A stretch of 64,000 nucleotides of DNA, taken from NCBI RefSeq assembly GCF_900115135.1, contig NZ_FOVK01000002.1, positions 194,512 to 258,511 of the forward strand, given 5' to 3'. This DNA comes from Proteiniclasticum ruminis. Lineage in GTDB: Bacteria; Bacillota; Clostridia; Clostridiales; Clostridiaceae. Below the pieces are notes generated by a model. It made no database searches, had not been told where the DNA came from, and saw only the letters and a program-made list of their open reading frames with translations. Positions 23,336-32,033 of this stretch are shown in pieces; position 1 is the stretch's first letter, and each line of letters opens with the position of its first letter. The position numbers were made by a program, and so were the translations under genes.

Positions 23336-25078
23336 ATGAAAAAACTAACGAAATACCTGAAAGGATATGGACTGGTCTTTACCTTGGCCATTCTATCCAT
23401 TGTGCTGGCCACAGTCATGCAGCTGGCAGTGCCGATCCTCATCAAGTACGCCATTGACTCCATTGTAGGCGATGTGCCTGCAGGGAACCTCCAGTTCCTC
23501 ATGGACGCCTTTGGAAAGAGTCTCTGGGGTGTGGTATGGATCATTGTCATCATGAGTTTATTCCGGGGCATCTTTATGTTCCTCAAGGGATACCTCTCCA
23601 GCTATGCTGCTGAGAATATTGCAAAAGAAATCAGAGAAAAACTCTACCGTCAGATTCAGTACATGACCTTTGAACGTCATACCAAGAAAGAGACGGGAGA
23701 TATGGTGCAAAGGTGCACCTCTGACGTGGAAATGGTACGCCGGTTCATCGGTGTCCAAGTGGTGGACCTGGGAAGAATTATCTTCATGCTGGTTTTCACT
23801 TTGGTCATCATGGGCACCATGAATGTGGAGCTGACACTCTACTCCATGATCATGATTCCAATTCTCTTTTTCTTCAGCTACATCTTCTTCACGAAGATCC
23901 AGAAGACCTTCAAAAAGTCAGATGAAGCAGAAGGAAGCCTCACCACAGTGCTCCAGGAGAATCTCTCTGGGGTGAGAGTGGTGAGAGCCTTCGGCAGAGA
24001 AGAGTTTGAGATCGAGCGTTTTGATGAAGTGAACAGGAATCATAAGACTGTCACTTATAAACTCATTGAGACATTAGCGGTGTTCTGGGCTTCCTCGGAC
24101 CTTCTGACCCTCATGCAGAACGGTATTGTTCTCGTGGTGGGAGCAGGTATGGTCATCCGGGGAGAACTGACCATCGGAACCCTAACGGCCTTCATCACCT
24201 ATGTGTCCATGCTTTTATGGCCAGTGAAGCAGCTGGGAAGACTTCTCAGTGAGTTTGGTAAGACCACCGTGGCCCTGGACCGTATCGAGGAGATTCTCTC
24301 TGAAGAGGTGGAAGAGGACAAGGAGTTTGAAAGAACACCGGAGATTGAAGGAAACATCTCCTTCAGCCATGTGAGTTTTGCCTATGACGCGCATCAGAAA
24401 GTCCTAAATGACATCTCCTTTGAGGTGCGAAAAGGACAGACCCTTGGCATCTTAGGATCTACAGGATCCGGAAAGTCTACCCTGGTTCATCTTCTTCAGA
24501 GGCTCTACGACTATGAGGGCAGCATCAAAGTGGACGGACATGAGCTGAAGACCATAAAGAGAGGCCACATCAGAAAGAAGATTGGACTTGTGCTTCAGGA
24601 GCCACACCTTTACGCGAAAACCGTCAAGGAAAACATTGGCATCACCAAGAGAGCCTACAAGGAAAAAGACATCTTCGATGCAGCCAAAGCTGCATCCATC
24701 CATAACAATATCCTGACCTTTAAGGACGGATATGACACCATCATCGGAGAAAAGGGAGTTTCCTTATCCGGTGGACAAAAGCAGCGCATCGCCATTGCGA
24801 GAACCATCATCGATGAAGACAAGAGAATTCTGATTTTCGATGACTCCTTGAGTGCAGTGGACACCGAAACGGATCTTCGTATCCGTCAGGCGCTGAAGGA
24901 ACGAAGCAAAGACATCACAACGCTCATCATCAGCCACAGAATACAGACCCTGGCGGAAGCCGACCAGATCATCGTTCTCGATGAAGGCCGAGTGGTCCAG
25001 AAGGGCACCCATGAATCCCTCATCCGTGAGGAAGGACTCTACAAGAGAATTTGGGATCTGCAGCAGATGGCGATCTAA
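23336..25078 (+). CDS. Heterodimeric ABC exporter, subunit 1 (BmrC/YheI-like, degenerate site)
   Basis: 580 aa: a six-span export domain (about 1-310) and a nucleotide-binding domain. Walker A is GSTGSGKSTL (about 373-381), Q-loop VLQEPH, signature LSGGQKQRIAIAR near 476, Walker B ILIFDDSLSAVD and H-switch IISHRIQT. The residue after Walker B is Asp (D503) rather than catalytic Glu. That is the non-canonical half of exporters such as BmrCD, LmrCD and TM287/288. The partner is encoded 29 bp downstream. Relatives export drugs; the real substrate is unknown. Two terminators and a small peptide gene lie upstream. Confidence 0.93.
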   Translation: MKKLTKYLKGYGLVFTLAILSIVLATVMQLAVPILIKYAIDSIVGDVPAGNLQFLMDAFGKSLWGVVWIIVIMSLFRGIFMFLKGYLSSYAAENIAKEIREKLYRQIQYMTFERHTKKETGDMVQRCTSDVEMVRRFIGVQVVDLGRIIFMLVFTLVIMGTMNVELTLYSMIMIPILFFFSYIFFTKIQKTFKKSDEAEGSLTTVLQENLSGVRVVRAFGREEFEIERFDEVNRNHKTVTYKLIETLAVFWASSDLLTLMQNGIVLVVGAGMVIRGELTIGTLTAFITYVSMLLWPVKQLGRLLSEFGKTTVALDRIEEILSEEVEEDKEFERTPEIEGNISFSHVSFAYDAHQKVLNDISFEVRKGQTLGILGSTGSGKSTLVHLLQRLYDYEGSIKVDGHELKTIKRGHIRKKIGLVLQEPHLYAKTVKENIGITKRAYKEKDIFDAAKAASIHNNILTFKDGYDTIIGEKGVSLSGGQKQRIAIARTIIDEDKRILIFDDSLSAVDTETDLRIRQALKERSKDITTLIISHRIQTLAEADQIIVLDEGRVVQKGTHESLIREEGLYKRIWDLQQMAI

Positions 25079-25107
25079 GAGCGTCATAAAAGGGGTGAAC
25101 ATAATTA

Positions 25108-26907
25108 ATGGAAGAACAAAAAGAAATGAAACTGAAAGTGGATAAGACCGTCTGGAAAGAGATGTTCCGGTATCTCTCCATCTTCAAGAAAGACTTCCTC
25201 ATACTCTGCGGCTTTATGGTAGGGCTTGCGGGCATGGACATCGTCTTTCCGCTTTTAACAAGATATGCCATCGACAATTTCGTGGCCAATGGAGACTATA
25301 ACGGTCTCACCTTGGTGGGTGTCCTTTATGGAATACTTGCTCTTGGTCTCGGTCTCATCGTCTTTCTCTTCATCCGCCACGCGGGGAAGATTGAGATGGG
25401 CATTGTCTACAAACTGAGAAAGGATGCTTTTGAAAAGCTTCAGAGACTCTCTTTCAGCTACTATGACAAAAATGCTGTGGGCTGGATGATCGCAAGAACC
25501 ACCTCCGATGCCACAAAAATTTCAGAAACTGTGGCCTGGGGTGTGGTGGACCTGGTGTGGGGCGCCACCATGATGCTTGGGGTGTCAGTGGTGATGCTTA
25601 TCATCAACTGGAAGCTTGCCCTGGTGACCCTTATTACGGTACCAGTACTTGCGGTGGTCAGTGTCTTCTTTGAAAAAAAGATGCTGGTTTCCTACAGAAA
25701 TGTAAGAAAGATCAACTCCAAGATCACGGGCCTCTTCAATGATGGCATTGTGGGTGCAAAAACCACAAAGACCCTGGTCCGTGAGGAACTTAATATTGAA
25801 GAGTTTCAGGATGTGACGAAGGATATGAAAAAGACGTCCATCCGGGCAGCCACGCTTTCGGCGGGATATCTGCCCATGACGCTTTTCATCTCTGCAGTAG
25901 GTACGGTGCTGACCCTTCTTCTTGGAAGCAATTTCCTCATGGATGGGGCACTGACTTACGGTACTTTGGTTCTCTTTATCACCTATGCCCGTCAGTTCTT
26001 TGATCCGATTCTTGAAATTGCAAGAATCTATACGGAAATGATCGGTGCCCAGGCTGCCGCAGAACGTGTCATGGGTCTTCTCCATGAAAAAGAGGAGATC
26101 GTGGACACAGAAGTGGAAGAAAAAGAGGACTATGGCAAGATCCATGGAGATGTGACTTTTGAGAATGTGAGCTTCTTCTATAAGGAAGGGGAGTACATTT
26201 TAAAGAACTTCAATCTTCAGGTGAAAGCCGGGGAGACCATCGCTCTTGTAGGAGAAACGGGATCCGGAAAAAGCACCATTGTGAACCTGGCTTGCCGGTT
26301 CTATGAGCCTTCCGAAGGGAAGATCCTCATAGACGGGGAAGACTATAAAAAAAGACCTCAGAGCTGGCTTCATCAGAACATCGGGTATGTGCTTCAGGCA
26401 CCGCACCTGTTCAGTGGAACCATCAAAGAGAACATCCGGTATGGTAAGCTTGCTGCCACGGATGAGGACATCATCGAAGCCGCGAAGGTGGTTCATGCCC
26501 ATGACTTCATCATGAAGCTGGAGAAGGGGTATGACACAGAAGTAGGCGAAGGCGGAGGCATGCTCTCCACAGGAGAAAAGCAGCTGATCTCTTTTGCCAG
26601 AGCCATCATCGGAAAGCCAAGACTCTTCTTCCTGGATGAGGCCACCTCCTCCATTGATACAGAGTCTGAGGCGAAGATCCAGAAAGCCATTGAAGAAGTG
26701 CTGGAGAACAGAACCAGCTTCATCGTGGCCCACAGACTGTCCACCATCAAAAATGCGGACAGAATCCTGGTCATTGACCAGGGAGAGATCCTTGAGGAAG
26801 GAAACCATGAGGAACTTCTCAAAAAGAGAGGACACTACTATGAGCTTTACACCAATCAGTTTGTGGAAGAAGCAGGTAGAGAAGTCTTAAAAGGGAAAGT
26901 TGTCTAA
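25108..26907 (+). CDS. Heterodimeric ABC exporter, subunit 2 (BmrD/YheH-like)
   Basis: 599 aa with six spans (about 15-330) and a nucleotide-binding domain. Walker A is GETGSGKSTI (about 382-390), and Walker B LFFLDEATSSID has the catalytic Glu (about 511). The signature is degenerate: LSTGEKQLISFAR instead of LSGGQ. With subunit 1's Asp this makes one dead and one active ATP site in the dimer, as expected for a heterodimer. AAGGGGTG precedes the ATG. The operon seems to end in the 26908-27070 gap, where only a weak hairpin near 26980-27005 is seen. Confidence 0.93.
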   Translation: MEEQKEMKLKVDKTVWKEMFRYLSIFKKDFLILCGFMVGLAGMDIVFPLLTRYAIDNFVANGDYNGLTLVGVLYGILALGLGLIVFLFIRHAGKIEMGIVYKLRKDAFEKLQRLSFSYYDKNAVGWMIARTTSDATKISETVAWGVVDLVWGATMMLGVSVVMLIINWKLALVTLITVPVLAVVSVFFEKKMLVSYRNVRKINSKITGLFNDGIVGAKTTKTLVREELNIEEFQDVTKDMKKTSIRAATLSAGYLPMTLFISAVGTVLTLLLGSNFLMDGALTYGTLVLFITYARQFFDPILEIARIYTEMIGAQAAAERVMGLLHEKEEIVDTEVEEKEDYGKIHGDVTFENVSFFYKEGEYILKNFNLQVKAGETIALVGETGSGKSTIVNLACRFYEPSEGKILIDGEDYKKRPQSWLHQNIGYVLQAPHLFSGTIKENIRYGKLAATDEDIIEAAKVVHAHDFIMKLEKGYDTEVGEGGGMLSTGEKQLISFARAIIGKPRLFFLDEATSSIDTESEAKIQKAIEEVLENRTSFIVAHRLSTIKNADRILVIDQGEILEEGNHEELLKKRGHYYELYTNQFVEEAGREVLKGKVV

Positions 26908-27078
26908 AAGAATCATTTGAACCCAGAATCAGCAGTTCATGGCAGTAGAAGTTCAGGCATAAGACCCGAAATCTAGAGAAGAAGCGAAGCGTTTTCGATT
27001 CTTTTGGTCAAATTAAATAGAAGGAAGGATGGAGCCTCATGAACTTCATCAGGCCTTTCAGTTTATATATAAAAAGCA

Positions 27079-27122
27079 GTACCCCAAATTTTTTGCGAAG
27101 AGCAGAAGGTTTGGGGTACAAT
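27079..27122 (+). promoter_or_regulatory. Promoter with flanking inverted repeat
   Basis: TTGCGA (27093-27098), 18-bp spacer, TACAAT (27117-27122). A perfect inverted repeat GTACCCCAAA/TTTGGGGTAC (27079-27088, 27110-27119) flanks the -35 box and enters the -10 box, suggesting an operator. Confidence 0.5.
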
Positions 27123-27153
27123 GATTTTAATCAGTCTCAAGGGGGAATGAAGA

Positions 27154-27975
27154 ATGAAAGTGACAGTGCTTCTGGAAAATGATCTGGAGAGAGAAGACCT
27201 CATGAATGCCCATGGCATTTCTTTTTACATAGAAACGGAGGAGAAGAAGATTCTCTTTGACTTTGGACCAGATGATTCTTTTCGAAAAAACAGTGAGAAA
27301 CTGGGGATAGATCTTAAAGAAGTGGATCTGGCCGTGCTTTCCCACGGGCATAAGGATCATGGGGGCGGACTTTCTGAGTTTCTACATTATAATAAGAAAG
27401 CAAAGGTCTATATACAGGAAGAGGCTTTTCTTCCCCATTACTCCAAGCGGGAAAACGGGGAGATGAATCCCCTGGGGCTGGAGGAGCATCTCATAAGACA
27501 CCCTCAAGTGGTTCTTTTACAAGGAGACCATGTGATTTCTGAGAAGCTTCAGCTTCTATCGGTGGTAGATAGAAAAGATATGCTCCCGCCAGGAAATGAG
27601 ACCCTCTATATGGAAAAGGCAGGAAAGATTCTTCCGGATGATTTTCATCATGAACAGCATCTGGTGGTGAAAGAAGGGGAGAAGACCATTCTTTTTTCCG
27701 GCTGCGGTCATCAGGGAATCCTTAATATTCTCAGGACGTCAGAAGAGAAAATGCACTGCAACATAGATGCAGTCTTTGGGGGTTTCCATATCAAAAAGCC
27801 CTCCAAAGTGCATCCGGACCCATTCTATGTGGAGCATCTGGCCAGGAAGCTTTCTGAAAAAGAAGCTAAATATTATACCTGTCACTGCACTGGAAGAAAA
27901 ATGTATGGAAAGCTTCAGGAGACGTTAAAAACAGACATCGACTATGTGAGAACTGGACGGGTGGTAGAGCTATAG
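27154..27975 (+). CDS. MBL-fold metallohydrolase (COG1237-like)
   Basis: 273-aa cytosolic hydrolase. The metal-binding motif SHGHKDHGGG (HxHxDH) lies near residues 68-77. A second His is in FSGCGHQGILNIL and a third in YTCHCTG. The layout matches the COG1237 group annotated as dihydropterin ribofuranosyl-aminobenzene phosphate synthase-like, whose substrates in bacteria are unknown. AAGGGGGA precedes the ATG. It is monocistronic as far as can be seen. Confidence 0.85.
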   Translation: MKVTVLLENDLEREDLMNAHGISFYIETEEKKILFDFGPDDSFRKNSEKLGIDLKEVDLAVLSHGHKDHGGGLSEFLHYNKKAKVYIQEEAFLPHYSKRENGEMNPLGLEEHLIRHPQVVLLQGDHVISEKLQLLSVVDRKDMLPPGNETLYMEKAGKILPDDFHHEQHLVVKEGEKTILFSGCGHQGILNILRTSEEKMHCNIDAVFGGFHIKKPSKVHPDPFYVEHLARKLSEKEAKYYTCHCTGRKMYGKLQETLKTDIDYVRTGRVVEL

Positions 27976-28031
27976 AGGGCTTGGAAAGTTTAAAATCAGC
28001 TTGCGAATCGGAGGGGCTTTACTGAGATGGC

Positions 28032-28070
28032 AAAAAAACGGGAGAGAAGCCTTTGCTTTTCTCCCGTTTG
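28032..28070 (-). terminator. Terminator of DNA glycosylase gene
   Basis: On the minus strand AAACGGGAGA pairs with TCTCCCGTTT, followed by a T run. Confidence 0.85.
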
Positions 28071-28080
28071 GTCGTAGTTC

Positions 28081-28701
28081 TTATTCTGGCAGTGTATAGT
28101 TTCCCGAAGAGATTTCCCAAAGGTACAGTGAAGCCAAGGTGCCATAGGGGGAGAATCTCTGCCGGTAGGTTTCAAAGATCTCTTTGGTGATGGTTTCATG
28201 GCCATAGAGCATCATCAGTCCTTTTCTGATGGCAAGATCTCCATAGCTTAAGACATCTTTTCTCCCCATGGTGAAGATGAGCAGCATTTCCGCGGTCCAG
28301 GGACCGATGCCTGGAAGCTTCACAAGCTCCTTAATGACCTCCTCATCTGAGAGGCTGTAAAGGTCCTTTAGAGAAATCTCCTTTTTTAGAACCATTTCCG
28401 CGGTGCCTTTCAGGTAGCCCGCTTTCCGGAAACTGATGCCAAGACCTTGGATCTCTTCCAAAGTGGCCGCTGCGATGTGTTCCGGCGTGATGGCCGGGAA
28501 GTAGTCAAGAAACCTTTTCCAGACGGTTTCCTGAGCTTTCATGGATATCTGCTGGCCCACAATGTTATTGATGAGGCTCCGGAAAAGATCCTCATCGGTT
28601 TCTCTGGTGTAGAAGGGGAGAATCTCCATGGCTTTTGCCAGTTTCTCATCTTTCTTTTTTAAGTTCTCAAAGTCATCTTTGCTGAAGGTTAGCTTTCCCA
28701 A
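28081..28701 (-). CDS. DNA-3-methyladenine glycosylase (AlkA-like, HhH-GPD)
   Basis: Excises alkylated purines in base-excision repair. 206 aa, the short bacterial form without the AlkA N-terminal domain. Family blocks are NNIVGQQISMKAQ and the helix-hairpin-helix KLPGIGPWTAEMLLIF, then catalytic Asp in VLSYGDLAIRKG. The start is TTG 28701 with GGAG 9 bp upstream. The 28702-29058 gap shows only upstream regions of this gene and of the divergent protease gene; a 20-codon frame at 28927 has no ribosome site. Confidence 0.9.
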   Translation of the reverse strand: MGKLTFSKDDFENLKKKDEKLAKAMEILPFYTRETDEDLFRSLINNIVGQQISMKAQETVWKRFLDYFPAITPEHIAAATLEEIQGLGISFRKAGYLKGTAEMVLKKEISLKDLYSLSDEEVIKELVKLPGIGPWTAEMLLIFTMGRKDVLSYGDLAIRKGLMMLYGHETITKEIFETYRQRFSPYGTLASLYLWEISSGNYTLPE

Positions 28702-29058
28702 AACTGTTGTCTCCTTTTTTCAGTGGTTCCATGGTGGCAGTATGGCAGAAAGATCTTTTGATCAATTTATTTTTCTGGAGCAGAGAAGGTGCTTCAGACA
28801 CACTTCCCTTTGATCTCATTATATAGGTGCAGAGTCTTCAATAAAAGAGAAAGCAGTGGAAACTCCATAGAAAATCATGGGTTTCCACTTCCCAACCTGA
28901 ATTTTGGAGAAAAAGAAGCGATTTCTATGAAATATAGCACTTCGGATGAAGAAGATAGCAAGAAAATAGAAATATATAGTGAAAAATAAAGGGTTTTTCT
29001 GTTTTGCAGGGAATAAAGAATAAAGAGAAGTCTGATTATTTTTGTGTGTGGAGGCGTC

Positions 29059-29781
29059 ATGGGAGAAATATTTGGTAGAGAACGGAGACTGACAGAGGGA
29101 AGATGGATTATCGCAATTCTTCTTCTAGGCAGTCTTCTGACATTTTTTGTGGATGCGATGTTTGATGTGGGGTATTGGGGGAGATCTATTTTTAAGGTGA
29201 TTCTGTTTTTAGGTATGCCCCTTATGCTGCACCTTTCCTTTCATGAGGTGAATGTGTTCACGGTGCTGGATACCCGGCGGGAAAAGGGAAGTTTCAGAAA
29301 GTCTGTGCTCCTGGGGGTTCTTGTGTATGTGCTGCTTCTGGGACTGTATCTTGTGGTTCAGCAGTTCATTTCCTTAGAAACCATTGAAGGCGCCATTTCG
29401 GAGAATTTCATGGTGGACCGGAATAATTTTGTACTGGTGGCCCTTTATATCTCCTTTGTGAACTCCTTTCTGGAAGAGTTTTTCTTCCGGGGCTTTGGGT
29501 ATCTCAAGCTGAGAAGATCCTTTGGAAGAGGTAGTGCCTATGTGTTTTCCAGCCTTCTTTTTGCACTGTATCACATCGGTATGGTGGACGGCTGGGCGAA
29601 TCCCCTCATCACAGGTCTGGCGATTCTTGGCCTGTTCTTATCTGGCATCTTCTTCAATCTTCTGAATGACAAAAATGGCAACATCTATAACAGCTATATG
29701 GTGCACATGTTCGCAAACTTTGCCATCAACACCATTGGCCTTCATATGTTCGGTATCATTCATCTACCCTTTCTAGGGTAA
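29059..29781 (+). CDS. CPBP intramembrane metalloprotease
   Basis: 240 aa with about seven spans. The Abi/CAAX catalytic motifs are in order: SFLEEFFFRGFGYL (EExxxR), LLFALYHIG (FxxxH) and MVHMFANFAIN (HxxxN). It is a membrane-embedded glutamic protease; relatives process prenylated proteins or give bacteriocin immunity, and no substrate is suggested here. ATG 29059 has GGAGG only 4 bp upstream. An in-frame GTG at 29044 would precede that site, so ATG is preferred with some doubt. AlkD follows after 12 bp. Confidence 0.88.
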   Translation: MGEIFGRERRLTEGRWIIAILLLGSLLTFFVDAMFDVGYWGRSIFKVILFLGMPLMLHLSFHEVNVFTVLDTRREKGSFRKSVLLGVLVYVLLLGLYLVVQQFISLETIEGAISENFMVDRNNFVLVALYISFVNSFLEEFFFRGFGYLKLRRSFGRGSAYVFSSLLFALYHIGMVDGWANPLITGLAILGLFLSGIFFNLLNDKNGNIYNSYMVHMFANFAINTIGLHMFGIIHLPFLG

Positions 29782-29793
29782 AGGAGAGATCTT

Positions 29794-30459
29794 ATGGATG
29801 TGAAAAAACTGGAACGAATGCTGAGAGAAAAGAGAAATCCTCAGAATCAGCTGCCCATGGAAAAGTATATGAGAAACCAGTTTCCGTTTCTGGGCATCAA
29901 GACACCGGAAAGAAGAGCAATTCTGAAAGAGTTCCTGAAAGAGGAACGGGAGGCTTTTTTCCTGGAGGATGCAGAGTATCTTTACAGTCTTCCGGAGCGG
30001 GAATTTAAGTATGCGGCCATCCATCTATTGGAGAAGTTTCAGAAAGAGTGGACCGGTAAGGATCTTTCAAGGCTTCTTGCCATGGCGCTGACGGAGCCCT
30101 GGTGGGACACCATTGACAGTTTTGCGCCCAATATCTTCGGGCCCATGGCTCTTCGGGAAGAAGCCGTGAAAGAAACCATGAGAGTGCTCATCTATGAAGA
30201 GAATATCTGGATGAAGAGAATTTCCATTCTCTTTCAGCTGAAGTACAAGGGCAAAATGGACGAAGACCTTCTCAAGGAAGCCATTTTGAAGAATCTTGAC
30301 ACGAAAGAGTTCTTTGTGGACAAAGCCATTGGATGGGTGCTTCGGGAGTATGCCAAGACCAAAGAGGAGTTTGTCCTAGAGTTTCTGAAAACAGAAGGGC
30401 TGTCTTCTCTTTCCAGAAGAGAAGGGGGAAAGCATCTTTCGGATAAAATACTGTGGTAA
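29794..30459 (+). CDS. DNA alkylation repair protein (AlkD-like HEAT repeats)
   Basis: 221 aa, all-helical. The family opening MRNQFPFLGIKTPERRAILK and the block LTEPWWDTIDSF, with the Trp/Asp lining the DNA pocket, are clear. FFVDKAIGWVLREYAKT marks the last repeat. AlkD removes N3- and N7-alkylpurines without base flipping. AGGAGAG precedes the ATG. It is probably cotranscribed with the CPBP protease, and an AlkA-like glycosylase lies just upstream on the other strand. Confidence 0.92.
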   Translation: MDVKKLERMLREKRNPQNQLPMEKYMRNQFPFLGIKTPERRAILKEFLKEEREAFFLEDAEYLYSLPEREFKYAAIHLLEKFQKEWTGKDLSRLLAMALTEPWWDTIDSFAPNIFGPMALREEAVKETMRVLIYEENIWMKRISILFQLKYKGKMDEDLLKEAILKNLDTKEFFVDKAIGWVLREYAKTKEEFVLEFLKTEGLSSLSRREGGKHLSDKILW

Positions 30460-30512
30460 AATGGAAGTAAATAAAGAGACGTGTTGTCAGTTGGCGTTTA
30501 GGAGGGGTTTTT

Positions 30513-30878
30513 GTGGCAGTGAGAAAAGAAAAAGAGCTTGAGGTGAATGTGCCTTTAAACAAAGCTTTTCAGATGATTGAGTCGGAGTTTCGCAAAATGA
30601 CGGAGACAGTGATGGAAGAGAGAGAACTGACGGAGACGGCAGGGTTCTTCAAGATTTTCTTCAAAAAGTCCATGGTATCCAATGGAGAGTACTTGACCGT
30701 GAATATGGAAAAACTGGACGAGGAGAAGCTGAAGCTTTCCATGGTATCCGAGTCCAAGGTGGAAAAGACCGTTCATGACTGGGGCAAGAATGAAAAAAAC
30801 ATGAAGCTGATTCTAGAAATTTTAGGAGTGGTGAAAAAAGATGAAAAGAAGGGAGTATATTACCCGGGACGAAGATGA
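30513..30878 (+). CDS. Unknown small protein upstream of msrB
   Basis: I do not recognise this family. 121 aa, charged (many Lys and Glu), with an alternating strand pattern and a C-terminal helix; no signal peptide or span. The opening is [32 protein letters not shown]-like fold is possible from the layout but unproven. GTG 30513 follows AGGAGGGG. It overlaps msrB by 38 bp, so the two are cotranscribed. Confidence 0.7.
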   Translation: MAVRKEKELEVNVPLNKAFQMIESEFRKMTETVMEERELTETAGFFKIFFKKSMVSNGEYLTVNMEKLDEEKLKLSMVSESKVEKTVHDWGKNEKNMKLILEILGVVKKDEKKGVYYPGRR

Positions 30879-31305
30879 AGTAAGGAAGGAGCTCACGGAG
30901 CTTCAGATCCATGTGACACGAGAAAACGGCACAGAGATGCCTCACAGGAATGAATATGACCAGAACTTTAAAGACGGCATCTATGTGGACCTTTATACAG
31001 GGGAGCCTCTGTTCTCAAGCCTTGACAAGTATGATGCGGGCTGCGGATGGCCGAGCTTCACAAAACCCATTGAAAAGCGGGTGGTGAAGGAGAAGGCCGA
31101 TTTCACCTATGGTATGCACCGCATTGAGGTGAGATCCAAAGGTTCCGATGCCCATCTGGGTCATGTGTTCACAGATGGACCCAAGCAGAAGGGAGGTCTC
31201 AGGTACTGTATCAATTCTGCCGCCATGCATTTCATTCCCAAAGAGAAACTGGTGGAGGAAGGCTACGAGGAGTATCTTGATCTTTTTGAGGAAGCAGAAA
31301 AATAG
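30841..31305 (+). CDS. msrB: Peptide methionine-(R)-S-oxide reductase
   Basis: Repairs oxidised methionine in proteins. 154 aa. SelR-family blocks are [33 protein letters not shown] and the catalytic-Cys block [14 protein letters not shown]. The two CxxC zinc pairs of some MsrB proteins are missing, as in Bacillus MsrB, so this is the zinc-free form. AGGAGTGG precedes the ATG inside the end of the previous gene. No msrA is nearby. Confidence 0.95.
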   Translation: MKRREYITRDEDEVRKELTELQIHVTRENGTEMPHRNEYDQNFKDGIYVDLYTGEPLFSSLDKYDAGCGWPSFTKPIEKRVVKEKADFTYGMHRIEVRSKGSDAHLGHVFTDGPKQKGGLRYCINSAAMHFIPKEKLVEEGYEEYLDLFEEAEK

Positions 31306-31353
31306 AAGGCACAGGTTGTGAGAAGGAATCACATAAGTACTGGAGGTGCAGGT

Positions 31354-32025
31354 GTGAAAAACATACTGATTGTGGAAGATGAAAGAAGACTGGCAAGATT
31401 CATGGAGCTGGAACTGACCCATGAAGGCTATAATGTGGACATTGTGGCAGATGGGCAAAGTGCGCTGATGAATCTCATGAACAAAGAATATGATGTGATG
31501 CTTCTGGATCTCATGATTCCCATTGTGGATGGCATTGAGGTGACCAAACGGGCCAGGACCTTTACCGATATTCCCATCATCATGATTACAGCTAGGGATG
31601 GACTGGAAGACAAGGTCAAGGGATTTGACATCGGAGCGGATGAATATATGACAAAGCCCTTTGAGATGGAAGAGCTTCTTGCAAGGCTCCGGGCACTGTT
31701 CCGGAAAAATGAGCCCAAGGAGAAGGAGAGCAAGGTCTTAAGCTTCAGAGGCCTTACGGTGAACCGGGAGAACTATGAGGTGCTTCGGGATGGAGAAAGA
31801 AAAGAGCTCACAAAGAAAGAGTTTGATCTTCTGACCTATCTTCTGGAAAATCAGGGCATCGTCCTGACCCGGGAGAAGATCCTGAACAACGTCTGGGGAT
31901 TTGATTTTGAGGGAGAGACCAACGTGGTGGATGTGTACATCCGTTTTCTCAGAAGCAAACTGGATGACGGCTATGAGGACAAGCTGATTCACACCGTCCG
32001 AGGTGCCGGATATATCATCCGCTAG
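31354..32025 (+). CDS. OmpR-family response regulator
   Basis: 223 aa. The receiver domain (1-120) has acidic pocket E8-D9, phospho-acceptor D52 (MLLDLMIP) and conserved Lys in MTKPFEMEEL. The C-terminal winged helix ends VVDVYIRFLRSKLDDG...IHTVRGAGYIIR. Start GTG 31354 follows GGAGGTG; an in-frame GTG at 31318 lies upstream of that site and is rejected. It is paired with the histidine kinase 8 bp downstream and resembles ArlR/CiaR-type regulators. Targets are unknown. Confidence 0.95.
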   Translation: MKNILIVEDERRLARFMELELTHEGYNVDIVADGQSALMNLMNKEYDVMLLDLMIPIVDGIEVTKRARTFTDIPIIMITARDGLEDKVKGFDIGADEYMTKPFEMEELLARLRALFRKNEPKEKESKVLSFRGLTVNRENYEVLRDGERKELTKKEFDLLTYLLENQGIVLTREKILNNVWGFDFEGETNVVDVYIRFLRSKLDDGYEDKLIHTVRGAGYIIR

Positions 32026-32033
32026 GTGAAGTG

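Noticed and set aside
28927-28989. 20-codon frame before the CPBP protease gene
   Set aside because: No ribosome site and no conserved feature; composition follows the AT-rich spacer.
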